Source of the DNA: Amnibacterium flavum
Lineage (GTDB): Bacteria > Actinomycetota > Actinomycetes > Actinomycetales > Microbacteriaceae
Direction of reading: 5' to 3'
NCBI RefSeq assembly: GCF_003097495.1
Contig: NZ_QEOP01000004.1
Coordinates: forward strand, 62,001-126,000
Length of the DNA stretch: 64,000 bases
The notes beneath the pieces were generated by a model that had not been told where the DNA came from, made no database searches, and was given only the letters and a program-made list of their open reading frames with translations. A program made the translations under genes and the position numbers. Positions 25,472 through 32,057 of the stretch are shown in pieces (positions within the stretch are counted from its first letter, which is position 1; each line of letters opens with the position of its first letter).

Positions 25472-26796
25472 CCCGAGTCGTACTCGTCGCCGACACCGTC
25501 TACCTCGGTGACGAGGCCGGCACCGCGCTGACCCGCGCGGCGGTCGAGATCACCGACGGCACGATCACGGCGGTCGGCCCGCTGACCGGCCCGACCCCGG
25601 TCGGCCCGGACATCGTCGATCTGGGCGACCAGGTGCTGATGCCCGGCCTCGTCAACGCTCACACGCATACGCCGATGACGCTGTTCCGCGGTGTCGCCGA
25701 TGGCTACTCCCTCCTCACCCTCGAGGGCTGGCGCACCGTCGTGCTGCCGCTGGAACAGCAGCTGAGCACCGACTTGATGACCGCGGCAGTCGAGGTGAGC
25801 CTGGCCGAGATGATCGCCAGTGGCACCACCTACTTCGCCGACCAGTACTTCGCCGTCGAGGCGTACGACTCCGTCGTGCGCAGCTCGGGGCTGCGCGCCG
25901 AGCTCGCCTACGGGATCATCGGGCTCAGCGGCCGGGAAACGCGGGAGGCGAGCCTCGCGGCCGCGGAAGCATTCATCGAGAACGCGCCCCTCGACCCCCT
26001 CGTGCACTCATGGGTGGGCCCGCACGCCTTCTTCGTCGACAACCAGCTCGAGAACATCGAAGCCGAGATGGCGCTCGCCATGAACCACGGGATCGGCCTG
26101 CACACCCACTTCGGAACCTCGGGCGCGGAGGATCAGGTCTGCCGAGAGCGCTTCGGCATGGGGGCGCTCGCGATGCTCGACCGACTCGGCGTGCTGGACA
26201 GGCCGCTGATCCTGGCTCACGCCAACACCGTCGACCAGGAAGGCCTCGGGCTTCTCTCCGGGCGTCCCGTCACCCTGGTGGCCGCACCCTCCGTGGCGAT
26301 GATGAGCGGGGCGCCGCCGACCCCGGTCCGCGCGGCGCTCGATGCCGGCGTCAACATCGCTCTCGGCACGGACAGTCTGTCGAGCAACAGCGCAGACCTG
26401 TTCGAGGAGATGCGCACGCTCGGCAAGGTGGCCACGCACGAGGCTCGACGGCCTTCCGTGCTGTCGCCGCGAGAACTGCTCGGGCTCGCGACGTGGCGCG
26501 GTCATCGAGCGCTCGACACGCGCAGCGATACGTCGAACGGCCGGATCGTCGCGGGCGCCGTCGGTGATCTCATCGCGCTGCCCGCCGCCTCCCTGCACCG
26601 CGGACCGACCGGAGCGCAGACGCTCGAGGCCGCACTCGTCTACGGCGCATCGGGATTCAACAGCTCGACGGTGATGGTCTCCGGACGCTTCCTGAAACGC
26701 GACGGCGAGCTTCTGTCGGTCGACCTCGGCGGAGCCCGCGAGAAGAGGGAGCTGGACTTCGAGCGCCTGACCCGCTCGCAGTCCGTCCCCGTCTGA
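25468..26796 (+). CDS. Amidohydrolase (copy 2, Thr in place of catalytic Glu)
   Basis: A 442-residue amidohydrolase of the deaminase/chlorohydrolase group. The metal ligands are visible: NAHTHTPMTLFRG, LHTHFGTSGAEDQ, LAHANTV and LGTDSLSSNSADLFEEM. Three residues after the strand-5 histidine, where MTA/SAH deaminases have Glu, there is Thr (HFGT). The reaction may thus differ from simple adenosine deamination, for example loss of another C6 substituent. Translation is coupled to the ATPase gene by ATGA. It is 60-70 percent similar by eye to copy 3, and the two share WVGPHAFFVDNQ. Confidence 0.82.
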   Translation: MTRVVLVADTVYLGDEAGTALTRAAVEITDGTITAVGPLTGPTPVGPDIVDLGDQVLMPGLVNAHTHTPMTLFRGVADGYSLLTLEGWRTVVLPLEQQLSTDLMTAAVEVSLAEMIASGTTYFADQYFAVEAYDSVVRSSGLRAELAYGIIGLSGRETREASLAAAEAFIENAPLDPLVHSWVGPHAFFVDNQLENIEAEMALAMNHGIGLHTHFGTSGAEDQVCRERFGMGALAMLDRLGVLDRPLILAHANTVDQEGLGLLSGRPVTLVAAPSVAMMSGAPPTPVRAALDAGVNIALGTDSLSSNSADLFEEMRTLGKVATHEARRPSVLSPRELLGLATWRGHRALDTRSDTSNGRIVAGAVGDLIALPAASLHRGPTGAQTLEAALVYGASGFNSSTVMVSGRFLKRDGELLSVDLGGAREKRELDFERLTRSQSVPV

Positions 26797-26843
26797 CCCC
26801 GTCCGCCTTCATCCCGACCCCGATCACCAACCGAGGAGCCCCC

Positions 26844-27422
26844 ATGCCCGTTCCCCACAGCCAGGACCCCTGGACCCGTCTCACCAGCGTCCGCGGCTAC
26901 GCGGCCGATGAACTCATCTCCGCACTGCAGAAGACGATCCGTCGCGGCGAGCTCAAGCTGGCCCTGCTCGTCGCCCGCGAGATGGTCGAGAGCAGCGCCG
27001 AGCTCGAGGAGATCATGTGGTCGCGACTGTGCGTCATGTCCTGCGAGGACGTCGGAGACGGCAGCTGGCGCGAACCCGTCGTCGTCAACAGCCTGTACGA
27101 GATGCACCTGCGTCTCGGCCGCGAGGCCGGCGACCGCTGGCTGTTCGCGGTGCACGCGATCCGTCTGCTCGCCACCTCGCCGAAGGACCGCACCAGCGAT
27201 GAGTGGGCCAACCTGATCCTGCACGAGATCGCGACCGACCATCCGTTCGAGATCCCCGACTACGCCCTCGACGTGCACACCCGTCGCGGACAGGAGGCCG
27301 GTCGCACCGTCGACGACTTCTGGGCCGAGGGGTCGAAGATCTTCCCCGAGCGCGAGGGCCGCGACACCTCCGTCCGCGACGAGATCATCCGCATCCGCGA
27401 AGCCGGCGAGTGGCGGGCATGA
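26844..27422 (+). CDS. Free-standing RarA/MgsA C-terminal-like domain protein
   Basis: A 192-residue soluble protein that lines up along its length with the C-terminal clamp-loader-like domain of the AAA+ ATPase RarA/MgsA but has no ATPase domain. Matching segments are ELISALQKTIRRGELKLALL (RarA: LISALHKSxRGSDxxAAL), VMSCEDVGDG (ASEDVGxA), AIRLLATSPKD (AIxYLAxAPKS) and the C-terminal SKIFPE (xxYFPE). In RarA this region tetramerises and binds SSB. Here it stands between importer/amidohydrolase and nucleoside hydrolase genes and overlaps the latter by 4 bp. Its role in this operon is unknown; the fold call is by eye. Confidence 0.65.
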   Translation: MPVPHSQDPWTRLTSVRGYAADELISALQKTIRRGELKLALLVAREMVESSAELEEIMWSRLCVMSCEDVGDGSWREPVVVNSLYEMHLRLGREAGDRWLFAVHAIRLLATSPKDRTSDEWANLILHEIATDHPFEIPDYALDVHTRRGQEAGRTVDDFWAEGSKIFPEREGRDTSVRDEIIRIREAGEWRA

Positions 27423-28393
27423 ATCCGCGGATCCCTCTCGTCATCGACACGGACACCGCCGCCGACGACTGCTTCGCGCTCCTCGTCGGCCTGCTCGATC
27501 CGCGCGCGGACCTGCTCGCCGTCACCATGGTCGCGGGCAACGTCGGATTCGACCAGCAGGTGCACAACGCGCTCCTCACCCTCGAGCTGGCCGGGCGCCT
27601 CGGAGAGGTACCCGTCCACCTCGGGGCTCGCGAGCCGCTCGAACGCGAGTGGCGCAGCGCGAGCGAGGTGCACGGCGACGGCGTCGGCGGGCTGCGTCGG
27701 GCGGAGACCGGCCACACCACCTCGGACGAGCACGCGGCCGATGCGCTCGTCCGTCTCGTGCGCGAGCACCGGGGCGAGCTCACGATCGTCGCGATCGGGC
27801 CGCTGACGAACATCGCGCTCGCGGTCCAGCGCGACCCCGAGTTCGCCGCCAACGTGGGTCGGCTGACCGTGATGGGTGGCTCGATCAACGGGCGCGGCAA
27901 CATCACCCCCGCCGCCGAGTTCAACATCTACGTCGACCCCGAGGCCGCGCAGATCGTCTTCGACGCCGGTTTCGCGGATCTGGTCGTCGTGCCGTGGGAT
28001 CCGACCACTCTGCGCGATCTCGTCTTCGACGCGGACGCGGTGGCCCGGATCGCCGCGCAGGACACCGTGCTGTCCCGGTTCTTCGTGCGCGCGAACCAGG
28101 CGACGTTCGACTTCGATCTGGGCGCGGGCCTCGCGGGATCGACCCACCCCGATTCGCTCTCGGTGCTCGTCTCGCTGGATCCGACCTTCGCGGTCTCGAC
28201 GGGCCGCTACCGGGTCGATGTCGAGACCGTGGGGGAGCTCACCCGCGGCGCGACCGTATTCGACTGGAAGCCCGACGCGGTGCCGAACGCGCTCGCGATC
28301 GAGGCGGTCGATGCGTCCCGCTTCTTCTCGTACCTGTCCGAACTCCTCGCGAGCGAGCCGACCGGGGCTGTCGTCCCCGAGGCGCTGGCATGA
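27419..28393 (+). CDS. Nucleoside hydrolase (copy 2)
   Basis: A 324-residue IunH-type hydrolase starting in a 4-bp overlap with the preceding gene. Motifs: LVIDTDTAADDCFALLVG (calcium site), HGDGVGGL, IVAIGPLTNIALAVQ, LTVMGGSINGRGNITPAAEFNIYVDPEAA, all in the expected order. It ends in ATGA with nucleoside hydrolase copy 3. It should cleave purine or pyrimidine ribonucleosides to base and ribose in the cytoplasm. Confidence 0.9.
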   Translation: MNPRIPLVIDTDTAADDCFALLVGLLDPRADLLAVTMVAGNVGFDQQVHNALLTLELAGRLGEVPVHLGAREPLEREWRSASEVHGDGVGGLRRAETGHTTSDEHAADALVRLVREHRGELTIVAIGPLTNIALAVQRDPEFAANVGRLTVMGGSINGRGNITPAAEFNIYVDPEAAQIVFDAGFADLVVVPWDPTTLRDLVFDADAVARIAAQDTVLSRFFVRANQATFDFDLGAGLAGSTHPDSLSVLVSLDPTFAVSTGRYRVDVETVGELTRGATVFDWKPDAVPNALAIEAVDASRFFSYLSELLASEPTGAVVPEALA

Positions 28394-29385
28394 CCCCGTC
28401 CGGCGGCGCGGAGGGCCGCGCGGCGATCTGGGCCGATGTCGACACCGGAGTCGATGACGCACTCGCCCTCCTCTACCTCGCCCGCAGTCCGCGCGTCGAC
28501 CTCGTCGGGGTCTCCGCGGTCGCCGGGAACGTCGATGTCGACCTCGCCCTCTCGAACACCGCCGCGGTCCTCGACGCGATCGCCGCACCCGCCGTCCCGC
28601 TGCACCGGGGGGCTGCGAAGCCGCTGCTCGGCCCCCATCGCGATGCGACGCAGTTCCACGGCCCCGGCGGGCTGGGCGCGGCCGTCCTTCCCGCGGCGCG
28701 ACGGCCGATCGATCCGCGATCCGCGGTCGAGGGCCTCCGCGACGCGGTCCGCGCTCGGCCGGGCGAGATCACGCTGCTCGCGCTCGGACCCCTGACGAAC
28801 GTCGCCCTGTTCCTCGCCGCCCACCCCGATGACGCCCGCGGACTGCGCCGGATCATCGCGATGACGGGCGCGCTCGACGGCGGCAACGCCACGGCGTCGG
28901 CCGAGTTCAACTGCTGGCACGATCCCGAGGCCGTGCAGATCGTGATCGAGTCGCCGATCCCCACCACGATCTTCCCGCTGGAGATGTTCGGGACGGCGAC
29001 CCTGCCGCTCGCGGTCGCCGAGAACTGGAGCGACTCCGCCGAGCCCGAGCTGGCCCTCGGATCGGTCTGGCTGAAGCACTGCAGCCTCCCCGGCACGGGC
29101 ACCGTGATGCTCGGAGACGCGGCCGTGGCGTGCATCACCGCGCACCCCGGCCTCGCCAAGGCCACGACCCTTCCCGTCGAGATCGACCTCGCGCCGGGCA
29201 TCTCCCGCGGACGGATGGTGGCCGATCGTCGCGGCCGGATCGGCGAGCACGAGGCGCACGGCGGAGCCGCGCTCGGAACGACAGCAGAGATCGTGACCTC
29301 CGTCGACGCCGGAGCGCTCGCCGCCGAATACATCGCCGTACTCGAAGGGGCCTCGGCGCGTCCGGACCCCGCCCGCACCCCCTGA
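28390..29385 (+). CDS. Nucleoside hydrolase (copy 3)
   Basis: A 331-residue IunH-type hydrolase coupled by ATGA to copy 2. The calcium motif is ADVDTGVDDALALLYL, followed by LLALGPLTNVALFLA and ASAEFNCWHDPEAVQIVI. The segment that normally reads P-L-D-V-T is PLEMFGTATL, and ALDGGNATASAEF lacks the usual GG-x-x-x-x-GN spacing, so specificity probably differs from copy 2. The two tandem copies may take different bases or act as a heteromer; both are inference. Confidence 0.87.
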   Translation: MTPSGGAEGRAAIWADVDTGVDDALALLYLARSPRVDLVGVSAVAGNVDVDLALSNTAAVLDAIAAPAVPLHRGAAKPLLGPHRDATQFHGPGGLGAAVLPAARRPIDPRSAVEGLRDAVRARPGEITLLALGPLTNVALFLAAHPDDARGLRRIIAMTGALDGGNATASAEFNCWHDPEAVQIVIESPIPTTIFPLEMFGTATLPLAVAENWSDSAEPELALGSVWLKHCSLPGTGTVMLGDAAVACITAHPGLAKATTLPVEIDLAPGISRGRMVADRRGRIGEHEAHGGAALGTTAEIVTSVDAGALAAEYIAVLEGASARPDPARTP

Positions 29386-29434
29386 CCCACGGCGGAACCG
29401 CCGCACCCGACCCGCCATCATCCTGAGGAGAACA

Positions 29435-30769
29435 GTGACCCAGCTCATCGTCGCCGACCACGTCTGGACCGGGGATCCGGCCAACCCCGTGCTCTCTCCC
29501 GGAGCCATCGAGATCGAGGAGGGTCGCGTGCTCTCCGTCTCGGCGGTCACGGGCGCACGTCCGAGCGGTCCCGAGGTGACGGACCTCGGTGCGAGCGTGG
29601 TGATGCCCGGCCTCGTGAACGCGCACGCGCACACCCCGATGTCGCTCATGCGCGGCGTCGCCGAAGGCGTCTCGCTGCTCACGATGGAGGGCTTCCTCGA
29701 GACCCTCCGCGCCAATGAGGAGTACCTGACGCCCGAACTGGTTCCCGCGTCGGTGGCGGTGTCCTGCGCGGACATGATCGCCCACGGCACGACCGCCTTC
29801 GCCGATCAGTACTTCTTCGCGGACGAGATCGTGCCGACGGTCCAGCAGTCGGGGCTCCGCGCGCGCATCGCCTGGGGGATCGTCGAGCTCGGCGACGACG
29901 ACGCCCGCGCCCGCGAGCTGGCCGCCACGACCGCGTTCGTCGAGTCGACGCAGTCCGACGAGCTGGTGCGCGGCTGGGTGGGCCCGCACGCCTTCTTCGT
30001 CGACAACCAGCCCGACGCCATCCGGATCGAGGTCGACCTCGCGGCCCGGCTCGGCATCGGCCTGCACGCGCATTTCTCGACCTCGAGCGAGGAGGACGAC
30101 TTCTGTCTCGCCGAGTACGGCCGTCCCGCCCTGCCGGTGATGCGCGAGTTCGGGCTGCTCGACCTCCCGCTGATCCTCGCCCACTGCAACACGGTGCCCG
30201 TGGACCAGCTGCCGATCCTCGCCGGGACTCGCGCGACGATGGCGGTCATCCCGTCGGTCGCGATGCAGAGCGGTGCCCCCGCCGCTCCCGTGCGCGAGGC
30301 CCTCGACGCCGGCGTCAATGTCGCGCTCGGATCCGACAACGTCTGCAACAACACCGGGGTGGACCTCTTCGAGGAGATGCGCGCACTCGGCAAGCTGGCC
30401 GCGTTCACCTCGAAGGTCCCGAATCAGGTGACCTCGCGGGAGATCCTCGAGATCGCCACCGTGCGGGGCCACCGCGCGCTCGACGGAGGAGTCGACGACG
30501 GCCGCATCGTGCCGGGTGCGGTCGCCGACCTCATCGCGATCCCCGTCGCGGCGATCCACCGCGGGCCGCGGGGCGCGCAGTCGCTCGAGTCGGCGCTCGT
30601 CTACTGCACCTCCGGAGCGTCGGTCAGTCACACGATGGTCGCCGGGCGCTGGCTCATGGCCGACGGAGTGGTGCAGACCATCGACGCCCCGGCGGCGCTG
30701 GCCCGTCAGCAGACGGACTGGGACACGCTCAGCGGCAGACGCCTCGTAGCGGAAGCCGTCTCCATCTGA
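29435..30769 (+). CDS. Amidohydrolase (copy 3, Thr in place of catalytic Glu)
   Basis: A 444-residue amidohydrolase starting at GTG after GAGGAG. Ligand motifs: NAHAHTPMSLMRG, LHAHFSTSSEEDD, LAHCNTV and LGSDNVCNNTGVDLFEEM. As in copy 2, Thr replaces the Glu that follows the strand-5 histidine in MTA/SAH deaminases. The shared WVGPHAFFVDNQ and overall layout show copies 2 and 3 arose by duplication, while copy 1 is more distant. It is the last gene of the long rightward series; a GTTCCGG hairpin follows it. Confidence 0.82.
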   Translation: MTQLIVADHVWTGDPANPVLSPGAIEIEEGRVLSVSAVTGARPSGPEVTDLGASVVMPGLVNAHAHTPMSLMRGVAEGVSLLTMEGFLETLRANEEYLTPELVPASVAVSCADMIAHGTTAFADQYFFADEIVPTVQQSGLRARIAWGIVELGDDDARARELAATTAFVESTQSDELVRGWVGPHAFFVDNQPDAIRIEVDLAARLGIGLHAHFSTSSEEDDFCLAEYGRPALPVMREFGLLDLPLILAHCNTVPVDQLPILAGTRATMAVIPSVAMQSGAPAAPVREALDAGVNVALGSDNVCNNTGVDLFEEMRALGKLAAFTSKVPNQVTSREILEIATVRGHRALDGGVDDGRIVPGAVADLIAIPVAAIHRGPRGAQSLESALVYCTSGASVSHTMVAGRWLMADGVVQTIDAPAALARQQTDWDTLSGRRLVAEAVSI

Positions 30770-30800
30770 GCGCCGCCCCCTCCCTCCCCACGCGGATACA

Positions 30801-30865
30801 CCGGGCACGAACGCACGTTCCGGCGCACGCATCTGTCCGGAACGGACGTATTCGGCCGTACCCGG
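30801..30865. repeat. GTTCCGG hairpin element behind amidohydrolase copy 3
   Basis: CGTTCCGG and CCGGAACG (30817-30824 and 30837-30844) form a perfect 8-bp stem, flanked by CCGGGCACGAACGCA on the left and a less paired right side. The sequence resembles the reverse complement of the element at 14535, including the CCGGGCAC flank. Like that one it begins shortly after a stop codon. It may terminate transcription of the operon. Confidence 0.65.
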
Positions 30866-30960
30866 CACGCCCGATGCGTCTGTAGCGGGAGATTCCCGCC
30901 CGGGGATCAGCGCACCGCCCCGCGTGGGTAGAGTTGGCGCCGCCTGAAGGAGGACATCCG

Positions 30961-31008
30961 ATGAGCCGCATGCAGTCCCGTCGACCGCTGGCGGAGGTCC
31001 CCGCGTGA
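30961..31008 (+). CDS. Possible 15-codon leader ORF upstream of the nucleosidase gene
   Basis: An ATG with a strong AAGGAGGAC ribosome site starts the peptide MSRMQSRRPLAEVPA, whose TGA overlaps the GTG of the nucleosidase gene by 4 bp. The nucleosidase GTG has no ribosome site that strong of its own: GGCGGAGG inside the leader is the nearest. A -10-like TAGAGT lies at 30929-30934. Translational coupling through this leader is plausible; the peptide itself may have no function. Confidence 0.4.
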   Translation: MSRMQSRRPLAEVPA

Positions 31009-31730
31009 CCGTCGTCGTCATCGCCGCGATGCGCGAGGAGGCGAGTGCAGTCGCAGCTCTCGCCGACAGCATCGAGTCCGAGGTCGAAACGCCGACCGGC
31101 GTCGTCTGGACGGGATTCATCGACGGCGAGGCGCTGCTCGTCGTGCAGAGCGGGGTGGGCCTCGTGAACGCCGCGAGCGCGGCTACCGCCGTCCTCGAGA
31201 GCCTCGATCTCACCGAGCCCGTCACCGTCATCAGCGCCGGAAGCGCCGGGGGAGTGGGCGACACGGTGTCGGTCGGCGATGTCGTCGTCGCCGCAGCGAC
31301 GCTGCACGGCGACGCCGACGCACGCGCCTTCGGCTACGCGCTCGGCCAGGTGCCCGGCATGCCGGCACGGTACGACGCCCCGGACGGTCTCGTCCGCGCG
31401 GCGAGCAACGCCATCGCGGGCGCCGGGTATCCGACGCACAGCGGCGTCGTCGTCTCGACCGACTCGTTCGTCGCGCCGGTGAGGGCGCGCAGCATCCGCG
31501 ACAACTTCGCGGGAACGCTGGCGGTCGACATGGAGTCCGCCGCGATCGCCCAGGTCGCCTACCGCTACCAGGTGCCGTTCATCTCGGTGCGGGCGATCTC
31601 CGACCTCGCCGATCAGGAGACCGGCGACGTGTTCGACGCCAACATCGACGATGCGGCAGCGCGCTCGGCGCACGTCGTGGTCTCGATCATCCGGGGCCTC
31701 TACCTGGAGGACGAGTCGAGCGGCGCCTGA
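31005..31730 (+). CDS. 5'-Methylthioadenosine/S-adenosylhomocysteine nucleosidase
   Basis: A 241-residue PNP/UDP-family nucleosidase. The N-terminus VVIAAMREEASAVAAL contains the conserved E of the MTAN active site, GVGLVNAASAATAVLE and VISAGSAGG form the phosphate/ribose side, and AVDMESAAIAQVAYRYQVPFISVRAISDLAD carries the DMES motif and the purine-binding Asp near the end. It hydrolyses MTA, SAH and 5'-deoxyadenosine to adenine plus thio-ribose. It lies just outside the importer operon behind a separate promoter, consistent with a link to adenosine-like substrates of that block. Confidence 0.88.
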   Translation: MTVVVIAAMREEASAVAALADSIESEVETPTGVVWTGFIDGEALLVVQSGVGLVNAASAATAVLESLDLTEPVTVISAGSAGGVGDTVSVGDVVVAAATLHGDADARAFGYALGQVPGMPARYDAPDGLVRAASNAIAGAGYPTHSGVVVSTDSFVAPVRARSIRDNFAGTLAVDMESAAIAQVAYRYQVPFISVRAISDLADQETGDVFDANIDDAAARSAHVVVSIIRGLYLEDESSGA

Positions 31731-31754
31731 GCCCTCGCGGGTCGAGCCGAGGTC

Positions 31755-31850
31755 CTACTCCGCGAGCAGAGCCTTGATCTCGGCGAGGTCGAGCGGCTGG
31801 GTCGCGGTCGGGTCGATGATGTCGGCTGCGTTCTCGGGCATGCGGTCCAC
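31755..31850 (-). CDS. Small ORF (31 aa) divergent from the helicase-like gene
   Basis: A GAGGAG ribosome site stands 5 nt before a GTG start, giving a peptide that ends DPTATQPLDLAEIKALLAE: a proline-rich linker followed by an acidic amphipathic helix. The codon pattern is consistent with coding, and the ribosome site is better than that of many genes here. It lies in the gap between the nucleosidase and the helicase-like gene. Unrecognised; conservation in related genomes would decide. Confidence 0.45.
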   Translation of the reverse strand: MDRMPENAADIIDPTATQPLDLAEIKALLAE

Positions 31851-32045
31851 GGGTGCTCCTCTACAAGGCTCGTCGGAGAAGGGGTTACCGACGACCAGGC
31901 GGAACGCTACCCGCAGCAGATCGGAAAAACCCTGTGACCTCGCCGGGTGCGTCCCGACCTCGTGCGTGGCGGCGGCTGGACGCCAATTGGGTGCCCGTCC
32001 GCGAGACACCCCGGACGGTTTCGGCGTTTCTTCACGGCGCAGACC

Positions 32046-32051
32046 TAGGGT
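32046..32051 (+). promoter_or_regulatory. Putative -10 box of the helicase-like gene (leaderless spacing)
   Basis: TAGGGT ends 6 nt before the ATG of the 1251-residue protein. No clear -35 is visible and no other ribosome site precedes the ATG. Confidence 0.5.
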
Positions 32052-32057
32052 GGCACT

